64,000 bases of DNA, taken from Saprospiraceae bacterium (lineage in GTDB: Bacteria; Bacteroidota; Bacteroidia; Chitinophagales; Saprospiraceae). Positions within the stretch are counted from its first letter, which is position 1; every line of letters starts with the position of its first letter. The notes beneath the pieces were generated by a model. It was not told the DNA's origin. It made no database searches and worked only from the letters and a program-made list of their open reading frames with translations. Positions 24,909 through 34,033 of the stretch are shown piece by piece. The position numbers and the translations under genes were made by a program. The stretch is from assembly GCA_028285545.1 (NCBI GenBank), contig JANQPA010000050.1, positions 124,001-188,000 of the forward strand, given 5' to 3'.

Positions 24909-27900
24909 TCACCGTTTAATAATCTTTTGATTAATTACCGTCTCTTTAGTAAGAATTTGTAAAACATACCAGCCCACATTTAATTCTGTTAAATCAAGAC
25001 GCTGGATTCCGTCTCCAACGGATTCCCATGATTTTATCAATTGCCCCTGTTGATTTATAATGCTCACTTTTTCAGCTTGTTGTGCTAAGTTCATGTAAAG
25101 GTAATCGTTTACAGGATTTGGAAAAACAGAGATGGATTCATCAGTTGAACGATCTGTAATATCACCAGTCAGAGATGTTGATTTTAAAGTCTCTGTAGCA
25201 TTTACATCCAATAGCCTGATAGTACCTTCCTGAAGGTTTTGATTATTGCCCAGGCTAGTTAAAATCACTGCATCAATATAGATCTGATCACTATCAGCAC
25301 TGGCATCACACATAATTCTGAATTGACTTCTAGAATGTAAATTTAATGTTGCACCATCAATTGGAATGGATACGCCATAATAATTGTTGTTTATAAAGTC
25401 AACTCCGCTGGCAAAAGAAGCTATGGTTTGCCAGTTATTTCCATCAAAATATTGTACCATAAAATCTTCTCCTTGTTCCATGCTTCTGGCATAAAAACTA
25501 AATTCAAACTTTACAAAACTTTTGTTTTTCAAATTATAAACAGGAGAAGTCATTGAAGAAGCAATTCCTGCATTATCCCGAATTCTGATCGAATAATTTC
25601 CTTCCCAGGAGAAAGGCCCCTGATATCGATAACAATCATCTCCTCCATCTGTCCAATTATCCCAGTCTGTTTCGAAAAAATGACTGGCAATGACCAGCGG
25701 CTGATTTTCGGTATCTGTTTCATCTATATCTGCGGTGACTACTGTAACTCCAGCAGGCACTGATTCATTCCCGGCAGCATCTAATGCTGTTACATAAAAA
25801 ACATAGCTGGTGGAAGGTGCCAGGCCGGTAACATCATAATTTAAACCAGTTGTGCTTCCTAACAAGAATTGACCGTTATAGATATTGTATTTGCTTACCC
25901 CAACATTATCATTAGCCCGGGACCAGGATAATTGGGTGGAGGAAAAAGTAGTATTTGAAGCCATCAGGTTCAAAGGAGAACTAGGTGCCTGAGTATCTTC
26001 TTCCTCTAAGGTTCGAACTCTTATGGTGGAAAAATCAGATTTATTTCCTGCTAAATCTTCCGCCCTCACGCGAAGAGTGTAATTATTACCTGGCAATAGC
26101 CCCTTTACTTCAAATTGAGTCGAGGGAGTTGTACCTATATGGGTTCTACCTTGATATACACTATAACTTTTGATTCCCCTATTATCAGTTGAAGCAGACC
26201 ACCTTAGTACCGTTGAGTTAGTGGTGGTATTAGTAGCTCTAAGATTGCGCGGTCTGCTAGGGGGCTCAGTATCTTCTTCCGGAAGGGTGGTTACAGAAAT
26301 AGATTTTCGACTAGACTCATTTCCCGCCTCATCTAAAGCAGTTACTGAGAAAACATAATCAGTTGATGGCTGAAGATTAATAACTTTCAGAACCCGAGCA
26401 GTGGTTTTGGCATAAGGGTTACCATCAATATATACCTGATAGGCAGCTACCCCTACATTATCCGTTGAAGCAGACCAAAATAAATCTGTGGAGTTTTGAG
26501 TAGTATTAAAAGCAAATAGATTTGTAGGCGGGGTAGGAGGTTCAATATCTCCATCTCCCAGCGTTTTAACAAAAATACCAATTGGAAAAGACTCATTTTG
26601 AGCCTCATCTAAAGCGGTTACAGAGACATAGTAACGTGTTGCTGGCTTTAATCCGGTTAAAGTAAAATTTAGTGTATTGGTAGATCCATAAATGGATTCA
26701 TTTAAATAAATGTTATATAGTACAACTTCTGAATCATCGGTTGATGGATCCCAATCTATTCTAAATGAAGTTTCTTGAATATTAGAAGCTTTTAGATTAG
26801 AAGGAGGACTTGGCCTTTCAGTGTCAGTTTTGGTTCGTAAAAATACGGTATAGTCCTCAACTTCACCAAAACTAAAATTCTCACAGGAAGAACTTTGTTC
26901 TGCATTATATTTCATAGAAACCCTCATGCGGGTTCTTCCGGTGGTCCTTTCAGGAATAAAAATCCTACCAGTTAATTCACCTCTTCGCAAAACGTCAGAT
27001 GAAAAAATCAATTCCCCATCATCATCAAAATCACCGTCAATATTGAAATCTATCCAAACTTTCCAATATTCAGGCAGAGAGGTTCCGGAATATCCCGGTT
27101 TAAGGCCTATTGGGTAGAATTCATCCTGATATAACTCAATGGTTTGTCCTGTAAAATCACTATAACCTGCTGCACCTGAAGTATTTTTAAAATCACCGAC
27201 ACTCACTTCTGCTATCCATTCTCTACTAGCATTTTGGCCAGATGAACTGCAATAATTACTTTGGCTGTATTCGTCTCCAACACCTACAGCATACCAGGCA
27301 TTTGTAGTGATGATCTCCTCAACAGATCCTTTCCCAAATAAATCTACTGCTGCCTGTATGGCCCCCACTCTGGCATCAGCATAATTCGATGTGGGACTTA
27401 AGTATACGGTAAGGTTTCTATAGGCTATTCTGGCAGCATTACTAATGCCTATACCAGGTACATTATAGGAGTTACCAAGATCATTTGTTCCAGTCTCACC
27501 CTCTGATAAAATGTAAAACCACTTATTTTGTACGCCGGAATTTGTATGTACCCCTCCATTATCTCCATCTCCTGTGAACCAATATCGACCTTTATAAGTA
27601 TCTGGATCACGAAAGGCTTTTGGATTCCTCAAAGAACGGAAAGCACCACTTTGTCCTATCCCAATATCATGTCCAATGAGCCAATCATTAGAACCTGAGG
27701 CAAATTCCTCTACAGTTTCGCCAAAAATGTCGGAAAATGATTCATTGAGGGCACCGGATTCATTTCGATAAATGAGATCAGCTGAATGTTGAGTTACGCC
27801 ATGTGTTAGCTCATGTCCAACGATATCCAAAGAAACCAAAGGACCGTAGGATGATCCATTACCATCGCCATAAGTCATTCTGGAGCCATCCCAAAAGGCA

Positions 27901-28832
27901 TTTACATAATTTCTGCCAAAATGGACATAGGATTTAATAGGAGATCCCGCATTGTCATAAGAATTTCGGTTAAAATATTCCTTGAAGTAAAGATACGTTT
28001 GTTCTGCCCCCCAATGGGCTTGCACACCGGTACGATCAGAAGTGAAATTGGGTGAGCTGCTGGTGATATCTGTTGCACGGCTATAACTGGAACCATTATT
28101 CAAATCATAAGTCTCGACACCACCTCCGAGCCTTGATTGCCGAAGACGATACTGATTGCCTGTGAAATCTGCCGTAAAATTGACAGGACCATTATATAAG
28201 CTTTGACCACCTGCATTCACATCGTGTGTATGGATAATAGGGTGTTCGGTTAGGAATTCCCCGTTTTGAGCATCTATAAAAACGTAAGCTCTATATAAGG
28301 GATCCATAGAGTAGATGTTAAATTTGTAGGCTAAATGTGGAAGCTCTTTACCCTGGGGGTCTGCAAGTATCACCAATTCCGCTTTGGGAATATCATACCA
28401 GTTGGCAGAGGTTTGAACTTTTGCATGTTGGTAGGCATTAGCAAGAGCTTGAAATTCACCAATTTTTGGATTGATATCCAGGTCTGTAAATATGTCGAAA
28501 TAATGACCACTTAATAGTTGTGTTTGGCCATCTTTGATGTGAACCTTATAAATGGCTCCTTCAATCTTGATACCTTTATAATATTGTTGGTAAACTTCAT
28601 GCAGGATTCCAATTTGATCCGTTTCTTTTTTGAGCATTCGATATTCATCCTCCTCTTTCATATGGAAAATTTCCTTAAACAAGGACTCCATTTCCATTAA
28701 CTGTTTGTTTGACTCAGGTTGTATTAAAAAAGGCAGAGAAGTACCTTGAGGAGTACCCTCATTTTGAGCAATAGCTTTTAGGGAAAAGGTGAACATAAAA
28801 AATGCCACAAGAGTAAAAATTCTTGTAATCAT
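24909..28832 (-). CDS. Secreted M4 metalloprotease 3 with four Fn3 modules, T9SS substrate
   Basis: This 1307-residue paralogue of the two downstream proteases has a signal peptide (MITRIFTLVAFFMFTFSLKA) and an FTP/PepSY propeptide. The M4 peptidase carries HELTH at 340-344, NESFSDIFGETVEEF and GDNGGVHTNSGVQNKWFY. A GEVED module (about 525-665, ending CENFSFGEVEDYTVFL) is followed by four Fn3 modules (about 670-1035). A MAM-like module (HFFETDWDNWTDGGDDCYR) and a T9SS sorting domain (about 1235-1307) complete it. Its Fn3 modules are clearly diverged from each other, unlike those of protease 2. The MAM-like module is shared with protease 1 only, so modules have been exchanged or lost among the three genes. 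Confidence 0.95.
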   Translation of the reverse strand: MITRIFTLVAFFMFTFSLKAIAQNEGTPQGTSLPFLIQPESNKQLMEMESLFKEIFHMKEEDEYRMLKKETDQIGILHEVYQQYYKGIKIEGAIYKVHIKDGQTQLLSGHYFDIFTDLDINPKIGEFQALANAYQHAKVQTSANWYDIPKAELVILADPQGKELPHLAYKFNIYSMDPLYRAYVFIDAQNGEFLTEHPIIHTHDVNAGGQSLYNGPVNFTADFTGNQYRLRQSRLGGGVETYDLNNGSSYSRATDITSSSPNFTSDRTGVQAHWGAEQTYLYFKEYFNRNSYDNAGSPIKSYVHFGRNYVNAFWDGSRMTYGDGNGSSYGPLVSLDIVGHELTHGVTQHSADLIYRNESGALNESFSDIFGETVEEFASGSNDWLIGHDIGIGQSGAFRSLRNPKAFRDPDTYKGRYWFTGDGDNGGVHTNSGVQNKWFYILSEGETGTNDLGNSYNVPGIGISNAARIAYRNLTVYLSPTSNYADARVGAIQAAVDLFGKGSVEEIITTNAWYAVGVGDEYSQSNYCSSSGQNASREWIAEVSVGDFKNTSGAAGYSDFTGQTIELYQDEFYPIGLKPGYSGTSLPEYWKVWIDFNIDGDFDDDGELIFSSDVLRRGELTGRIFIPERTTGRTRMRVSMKYNAEQSSSCENFSFGEVEDYTVFLRTKTDTERPSPPSNLKASNIQETSFRIDWDPSTDDSEVVLYNIYLNESIYGSTNTLNFTLTGLKPATRYYVSVTALDEAQNESFPIGIFVKTLGDGDIEPPTPPTNLFAFNTTQNSTDLFWSASTDNVGVAAYQVYIDGNPYAKTTARVLKVINLQPSTDYVFSVTALDEAGNESSRKSISVTTLPEEDTEPPSRPRNLRATNTTTNSTVLRWSASTDNRGIKSYSVYQGRTHIGTTPSTQFEVKGLLPGNNYTLRVRAEDLAGNKSDFSTIRVRTLEEEDTQAPSSPLNLMASNTTFSSTQLSWSRANDNVGVSKYNIYNGQFLLGSTTGLNYDVTGLAPSTSYVFYVTALDAAGNESVPAGVTVVTADIDETDTENQPLVIASHFFETDWDNWTDGGDDCYRYQGPFSWEGNYSIRIRDNAGIASSMTSPVYNLKNKSFVKFEFSFYARSMEQGEDFMVQYFDGNNWQTIASFASGVDFINNNYYGVSIPIDGATLNLHSRSQFRIMCDASADSDQIYIDAVILTSLGNNQNLQEGTIRLLDVNATETLKSTSLTGDITDRSTDESISVFPNPVNDYLYMNLAQQAEKVSIINQQGQLIKSWESVGDGIQRLDLTELNVGWYVLQILTKETVINQKIIKR

Positions 28833-29141
28833 AGTGTTTCGTGTTTAAAAGTTCAGCAAATAAATAATCTACCTTACCAGTTTGTGTTTCGAGATGGTGT
28901 GGGTTAGAACACCTATCTATAGAATTCTTAAATCGATTAATTTAGATCCTGATGAGTAGATTTTATCAACTGCTGCTTTTTGGAGGATTCCTTTTACAGC
29001 AATAAGGAGAGACGTTTAATACTGAACACACGACTCTAACCGTCCAATGAATGAATAAACGACTGAGGAAAATGAAAAGTAGTTATGTTAAAAATGATGC
29101 AGAGTATATCCTTCAATGGTAAACACATCAGGATATTTTTT

Positions 29142-29149
29142 CAAATATA
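29142..29149 (-). promoter_or_regulatory. Probable -7 box of M4 protease 3
   Basis: TATATTTG on the minus strand, about 310 bases before the start codon. The upstream spacer has CATT and AATAT segments like those of the other two protease elements, but the expected TTG is not at the same spacing. Support comes mainly from the matching position and -7 sequence in all three paralogues. Confidence 0.45.
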
Positions 29150-29210
29150 AGGACTTTATATTAGAAATGCTTACATAGCTGAAAAAATATACATTAATAG
29201 TAAAGAAATA

Positions 29211-29300
29211 TGATTCATGCGAACCTGGAACCACATTTTTATTTATCAGTTTATGGAATATTTAAACAATAGGCATACAGTTCCAGGTTTGCATGAATCA
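29211..29300. repeat. 21-bp inverted repeat with 48-base spacer
   Basis: TGATTCATGCGAACCTGGAA(C) (29211-29231) and its reverse complement (29280-29300) differ by one base. The spacer contains no gene. It sits 23 bases past the stop codon of the GerW-like gene, so it could be a terminator. The arms are long and the spacer large, which also fits the remnant of a small inverted-repeat element. Confidence 0.6.
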
Positions 29301-29323
29301 AAACAGGTTTTTACTAAAAATTA

Positions 29324-29695
29324 CTAGACGGGGGCATTCTCTTTTTGAGACTGTAATTCAAGATACTTTTCTATTAATTCAGGTACCTTCTCAAAAGCAG
29401 CGGACAATCCTTTATTGGTCTTGGTTGATACAAACTGAATTAATTCACCTTTAGATACCAGAAAGCCCAAAGGTTCAATTCCCATTCCTCCTCCTGCGCC
29501 TCCTCCTTCACTATGTGTGTTTTTGGAAACATCTCCTTCTCCACCTCCTGTACCAAAGCCCATACCTACACGGATGACCGGTATACAAGAAAATTCGCCT
29601 AAATTAAATTGCTCGCCAATTACGGTTTTGGTATTGGCCTCCGTCTTCATAAAGCTGGTTACCTTTCCCAGCAACTCTTCAAAATGCATACTCAT
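29324..29695 (-). CDS. GerW/YtfJ-family protein
   Basis: This 123-residue protein matches the YtfJ (GerW) family: VTSFMKTEANTKTVIGEQF, CIPVIRVGMGFGTGGGEG, a Gly-rich run (EGGGAGGGMGIEPLGFLV) and LIQFVSTKTNKGLSAAFEKV. In Bacillus the family is linked to spore germination, but it occurs widely in non-spore-formers, where its role is not known. There is no signal peptide. The upstream same-strand gene is DUF2953-like, the same pairing as Bacillus ytfI-ytfJ, about 155 bases apart with a small hairpin (29748-29770) in between. Confidence 0.88.
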   Translation of the reverse strand: MSMHFEELLGKVTSFMKTEANTKTVIGEQFNLGEFSCIPVIRVGMGFGTGGGEGDVSKNTHSEGGGAGGGMGIEPLGFLVSKGELIQFVSTKTNKGLSAAFEKVPELIEKYLELQSQKENAPV

Positions 29696-29850
29696 AATTA
29701 TTGGTTTTGGTTAATTAATATGTGTGTAATAGTTCATTCATAATCCACCTGATAGAAGTTGCTTATCAGGCAAAATCAACTATAAATAATTTCCTTCATT
29801 AGAAATTTACCTTCTTAATGATTTGCGGAAAGTATATTCTATGAAAACCA

Positions 29851-30375
29851 TTACATCCTTTTTGTTAAAATGGCTTTTGTGCAGGCATAAATAATCCAGA
29901 TAGGTCGGCTAAACATTTCAAGATCTAATTCCGTAACTCCATTATAATTGATGTGCCATTTTCCCTTCCCTTTATTTAAAAAGTGGAAAAGAGGGAATAG
30001 ATAAGCATTAATAACAAAGTTATCTGTATCAAGTTCCAATTGATACTGCTTGATTCGGAAGGATCTTAGAGATTGATAAATTATCGGTAAAGTGTTTTTT
30101 AAGGCCTTGAATGAGCCTCTTCTTTTGTTTTTTTGACTTTTCGGTTTCGACTTGGAAGACAAGAATATAGACAGAATGTCCAAATCTTTTTGAAAGGTAA
30201 GTAGCTTTATCCTTATTTTTAAGTCACTCGCTGCCGGGATGAACCAGACACTCAATAAGCTCCCCCATTTTATTCTGAACTCATTGCTTTTGCTATGGAT
30301 GATTACCTGTAAAGGGCAATAAAGTATTAGACCCAGCATTATAACAATACTAACAAGGCTTAAAATAAGTACCAT
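29851..30375 (-). CDS. DUF2953-like membrane-anchored protein
   Basis: This 174-residue protein has an N-terminal hydrophobic segment (MVLILSLVSIVIMLGLILY) followed by a beta-strand-rich part (IHSKSNEFRIKWGSLLSVWF) and a basic linker (KPKSQKNKRRG). A C-terminal portion (LRSFRIKQYQLELDTDNFVI, then NAYLFPLFHFL) ends in GVTELDLEMFSRPIWII. Size, topology and position next to the YtfJ-like gene all resemble DUF2953 (YtfI) proteins, but the usual GTGDPxxTG-type motif is replaced by LDTDNFVINAYL. I therefore call it DUF2953-like by inference only. Confidence 0.6.
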   Translation of the reverse strand: MVLILSLVSIVIMLGLILYCPLQVIIHSKSNEFRIKWGSLLSVWFIPAASDLKIRIKLLTFQKDLDILSIFLSSKSKPKSQKNKRRGSFKALKNTLPIIYQSLRSFRIKQYQLELDTDNFVINAYLFPLFHFLNKGKGKWHINYNGVTELDLEMFSRPIWIIYACTKAILTKRM

Positions 30376-30567
30376 ATTAATGCTTTAAGTGTATCCTTAA
30401 ATACAACTAAAAACCAATTATAGACAATGACTTTAATCAATAATTAATAATGAAGTTGCTCATATTAAACGGCGAGTCAACTATTTCTTTTAACAAATGT
30501 TCAGTTAATTGTTATACCTTTAATTTTTTGCGGCTCCTCTTTTTTAGAATTAAAAGCGATCAAAACT

Positions 30568-32337
30568 TTGGCTTCCACTAAAAGTAATAAAATTGATTTT
30601 CTCCTCTTAGGCAGAGTCTTACGATTGGCAAAACCCTATAAAGGCTTGTTTATAGCCTCAGCTATATTAGCGGTTGCCATCGCTCCTTTAGCTACTGCCC
30701 CGCCATATTTGGTGAAAATGATGGTGGATGATTATATCTTTAAGTATGATATACCGGGGCTTAGCAAGATGGCATTTATATATGCAGCAGTACTGATAGT
30801 ACAAGTAATCGTAAGATACTTTTTTATTTACTCCACCAATCTCCTGGGGCAATCAGTTATTCGAGACTTGAGAGTTCGGGTTTTTAAACATTTGATCAGT
30901 TTAAAGCTTACTTTTTTTGACCGTACACCCATTGGTACTTCTATTACTAGAACCATCAATGATATTGAGGCCATCAATACCGTTTTTTCACAGGGTATTA
31001 TTACCATTATTGCGGATTTGTTAACCATATTCGCTGTAATTGGGGTGATGTTTTATACCAGTTGGAAACTTACCCTAATTTGCTTAACCACACTGCCATT
31101 TCTTATCATCGCAGGCTATATTTTTAAGGAAAAAGTAAAGGCTGCTTATCAAATCGTTCGTACTCAGATTTCAAAAATGAATGCCTTTTTGCAAGAACGA
31201 ATTACAGGGATGAGGATCGTTCAGATATTTAATGCGGAAAAAGAGGAAATGGAAAAGTTTAAAAAGATTAATCGAGATTATACCCAAGCCAACCTGGACT
31301 CCATCCTCTATTATGCCGTTTTTTTTCCAGTGGTGGACATTATCTCTGCCTTGGCTTTGGGCCTTATGGTTTGGTGGGGAGCCAGAGGGGTTATTAGTGC
31401 TGATGTAACAATCGGAGCTTTGGTAGTTTTTCCGATTTATCTGAATATGTTGTTTAGACCCATTCGTATGCTGGCAGATAAATTTAATACCCTACAAATG
31501 GGACTTGTTGCCGCCGAACGTGTATTTGATGTAATAGATAAAAGAGATCTTATTAAAAATACTGGAAGCATCAAGCCAGAAAAATTACAAGGAAATATTG
31601 CTTTTGAAAATGTTTCATTTGCCTATAAAGCCAAGGATTATGTGCTCAAAAATCTAAGTTTCGAAGTAAATTCTGGTGAAACTTTGGCCATTGTAGGGAG
31701 TACCGGTTCGGGCAAGTCAACAATTATCAATATCCTGAACCGCTTTTATGACATCCAAAAAGGAATCATTAAAATTGATGGAAAAGATATTCAGGAGTAT
31801 GAATTGTTTGCTTACAGAAATCGCTTGGCTATTGTATTGCAGGATGTCTTTCTTTTTTCAGGCTCCGTTTTGGAAAATATAACTTTAAGAGATTCTAAAA
31901 TTAGCAGGGAGGAGGTGATTAAAGCTGCCAAAATGATTGGTGCCCACCATTTTATCACCAAATTACCCGGGGGCTATGATTACCAGGTGATGGAGCGAGG
32001 GGCCACACTCTCATTAGGACAACGCCAGCTCATTTCATTTGTTAGAGCCCTCGTTTTTGATCCAGATATATTAATACTGGATGAAGCTACTTCTTCCATC
32101 GACCCTGAAACTGAATCCGTTATTCAGTTTGCTATCGAAACTTTAATTGAAAAGCGAACCTCTATTATCATCGCTCATCGCTTATCTACCATCCGCCATG
32201 CCAATAATATTATGGTTCTTTCAAAAGGAGAAATTCAAGAGTTTGGTACTCATGAAGAGCTGCTAAAAATTGAGGATGGCCATTATCGCAACCTTTACGA
32301 AATGCAATTTTTGGAAGCAGCGGAAAGTAATGAATAA
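30568..32337 (+). CDS. MsbA-type ABC exporter (fused permease and ATPase)
   Basis: A half-transporter of 589 residues has six membrane segments in the first 300 residues and a C-terminal ATPase domain: Walker A GSTGSGKS, Q-loop VLQDVFLFSGSVLENI, signature LSLGQRQ, Walker B DILILDEATSS and the H-loop IIAHRLSTIRHA. It should act as a homodimer in the inner membrane, exporting lipid or drug-like substrates; the lipid A flippase MsbA is the nearest well-known type. There is no in-frame ATG upstream before a stop codon at 30466, so translation probably starts at the TTG at 30568 (MASTKSNKIDF). The neighbours give no clue to its substrate. Confidence 0.93.
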   Translation: MASTKSNKIDFLLLGRVLRLAKPYKGLFIASAILAVAIAPLATAPPYLVKMMVDDYIFKYDIPGLSKMAFIYAAVLIVQVIVRYFFIYSTNLLGQSVIRDLRVRVFKHLISLKLTFFDRTPIGTSITRTINDIEAINTVFSQGIITIIADLLTIFAVIGVMFYTSWKLTLICLTTLPFLIIAGYIFKEKVKAAYQIVRTQISKMNAFLQERITGMRIVQIFNAEKEEMEKFKKINRDYTQANLDSILYYAVFFPVVDIISALALGLMVWWGARGVISADVTIGALVVFPIYLNMLFRPIRMLADKFNTLQMGLVAAERVFDVIDKRDLIKNTGSIKPEKLQGNIAFENVSFAYKAKDYVLKNLSFEVNSGETLAIVGSTGSGKSTIINILNRFYDIQKGIIKIDGKDIQEYELFAYRNRLAIVLQDVFLFSGSVLENITLRDSKISREEVIKAAKMIGAHHFITKLPGGYDYQVMERGATLSLGQRQLISFVRALVFDPDILILDEATSSIDPETESVIQFAIETLIEKRTSIIIAHRLSTIRHANNIMVLSKGEIQEFGTHEELLKIEDGHYRNLYEMQFLEAAESNE

Positions 32338-32340
32338 TTA

Positions 32341-32365
32341 ATTCAAGTTGCATGGCAACTTAGAT
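32341..32365. repeat. CAAGTTG/CAACTT mini-palindrome, copy 1
   Basis: AAGTTGC (32345-32351), loop ATG, GCAACTT (32355-32361), 7 bases past the stop codon of the ABC exporter gene. It belongs to the same short palindrome family as 46382-46402, 46509-46529 and 61131-61151. Confidence 0.55.
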
Positions 32366-32389
32366 TCATTAGAATGATTCTTTCAACAA

Positions 32390-33334
32390 TTACCATCCCT
32401 GTAATGCCTTAATCAAAAAGAAGCCATCATCTCCCTGTGGTTGATACAAGGGCATCAATATGAGTCCATCACTTTCGGCATAGATAGGTCCTTCATTATT
32501 ATGAGCCAGTAATTGTCCTTTCTTAATGGCCTGGAAGTTTTTGAAATTAGGGAGCATTTTAAACCCATCCGATGCTTTAATGGAATGGGCTAAAATCAAT
32601 TCCGAAACTTTTGGTAGGTTTTTAGAAAAATCAATGAGTAATTTGTCATGCCGGTTTTCTACATGTTCTGATCTTACACAACCAATTGTCCGCATACAAT
32701 TAATAATAGCAGCAATAGCTCTATTAACGGACAAAGGATCATCATGCTGACCAGATTCAAAGGCTATACCCACCACCTGCCTGCCCTCAAAATTATCAGG
32801 CCGGAAATAGTGTAAAGTGGTGCCATGTATTCCTCTAAGCATTCCTTTAATAACAGGAGCATGCAATTCAATTGCGATTTTTACACTTTCAGGAGCATCG
32901 GTTGCAATGGAAAAAATACCTCCGTGGGCAGTGGTGGTGTGCAGATCCAGCATGACAATTTTATCAGGCTGATACTCTTCAATTATTTGTTGGACTAAAA
33001 TTAGAATTTCTTTGACTTCCTGTTCTTCAGTATCAAGCTTTTCTTCCGGGGTGATTAAAATTCTTGCCACATTCTCATCAGTCCATAATCGATTAAGGTC
33101 TTTTTTTATGAACCTTTGTTGCTCCTCCAGGGCATTGAGGTTACCATGGATGCCAATAAATTTACCTTTAAACTGGAAATTCGGGTTACTTTCAGGTTCC
33201 ATTTCCAGTAATTTAAAGATGATATCCAATGCTTCCACTCCTGCCAACTCATTGCCATGCATTCCGCCAAAACAGATTAACAAAGGTCCTTTCTCTTGTC
33301 CTGTATATGAACCGATTACGCGTTTGTACTTCAT
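32390..33334 (-). CDS. Succinylglutamate desuccinylase/aspartoacylase-family zinc hydrolase
   Basis: This 314-residue M14-like carboxypeptidase-fold hydrolase has the zinc-binding segment CFGGMHGNELAGVEAL (H...E), a downstream LDLHTTTAHGGIFSIA holding the third ligand His, and FESGQHDDPLSVNRAIAAI with a conserved Glu. Family members remove acyl groups from N-acyl amino acids, or act on related amides. No arginine succinyltransferase pathway genes lie nearby, so the substrate is unknown. It converges on the ABC exporter gene and has no signal peptide. Confidence 0.85.
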   Translation of the reverse strand: MKYKRVIGSYTGQEKGPLLICFGGMHGNELAGVEALDIIFKLLEMEPESNPNFQFKGKFIGIHGNLNALEEQQRFIKKDLNRLWTDENVARILITPEEKLDTEEQEVKEILILVQQIIEEYQPDKIVMLDLHTTTAHGGIFSIATDAPESVKIAIELHAPVIKGMLRGIHGTTLHYFRPDNFEGRQVVGIAFESGQHDDPLSVNRAIAAIINCMRTIGCVRSEHVENRHDKLLIDFSKNLPKVSELILAHSIKASDGFKMLPNFKNFQAIKKGQLLAHNNEGPIYAESDGLILMPLYQPQGDDGFFLIKALQGW

Positions 33335-33568
33335 CTCATCGTTACATTAGCTAACAAATTTACAAAAGTTAGCGCGCTAAATGATATTCTTAACAGGCCG
33401 AAAATAAGAATTACCTTACTTGTGATGAATGCTAAAAGTCACCAGTCACCTTGTTTGTTGGCATAAACACCATTACCCTTGCCTGGAATTTTACTCAGAA
33501 AGGGAAATAATCACTGTAGTTAATTCAACTGGTGTCTTATAACAATATAATATCACATAGCCGGGCAG

Positions 33569-34033
33569 CTATGCAATGGCTTTTTTGGTGGCCTTTTTAT
33601 CTCTTCTTAGCTCTAAAGTGCGTCGAGTAAAGCCTAATTTTTGGTAGAATTTAATGATGGGACTTTGGGGGTCAATATGTAGAGCGACATCCCCATTGGA
33701 CATATCGAGAGCTTTGCACATTATTTCTTTAAGTACTTTTTCATCGTTTTTGTAGCTGTCATGAATGCTGACATATACGAAGAAATTACTAGGCTTATAT
33801 CCTTCCATCCCTGTATTATTTACCACGATAGAAGCAATAAAAGTGTGGTCTTTTTTTATGGCCAAAATAAAACCTCCGAAGGAAGGCTTTTCTTTTAGGG
33901 CATAATCTAAAGCCTCAATGACATCTTCCTTATTAGTATTAGGTGTATGGGTACATATAAAGTCAACTAACTGCACCTTTTCACCCGGGCTCATTCCGGT
34001 GAACGAGTTATAAACGGTCGTCTGGCTTTTCAT
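33569..34033 (-). CDS. GNAT-family N-acetyltransferase
   Basis: This 154-residue protein has a GNAT fold pattern: a beta-strand with GGFILAIKKDHTFIASIVVN, the conserved central strand FFVYVSIHDSYKNDEKVLKE in place of the usual V..R..G.G acetyl-CoA loop, and the terminal GDVALHIDPQSPIIKFYQKL with GFTRRTLELRR (the typical N..A..FY.K.GF end). The acetyl-CoA loop is not canonical (YKNDEKV), so activity is uncertain. The target is unknown. A short hairpin (33556-33573) overlaps the stop codon. Confidence 0.75.
   Translation of the reverse strand: MKSQTTVYNSFTGMSPGEKVQLVDFICTHTPNTNKEDVIEALDYALKEKPSFGGFILAIKKDHTFIASIVVNNTGMEGYKPSNFFVYVSIHDSYKNDEKVLKEIMCKALDMSNGDVALHIDPQSPIIKFYQKLGFTRRTLELRRDKKATKKAIA

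Larger units (their letters stand above)
28833..29323. other. Long leader of M4 protease 3 plus an inverted repeat
   Basis: About 490 bases between protease 3 and the GerW-like gene. On the minus strand a TATATTTG box (29142-29149) lies about 310 bases before the protease 3 start. Farther upstream is a 21-bp inverted repeat (29211-29300). No small gene is visible. Confidence 0.5.

Noticed and set aside
29324..29695. Sporulation function for the GerW/YtfJ-like protein
   Set aside because: No other sporulation gene is present and the lineage does not form spores; the family is broad.
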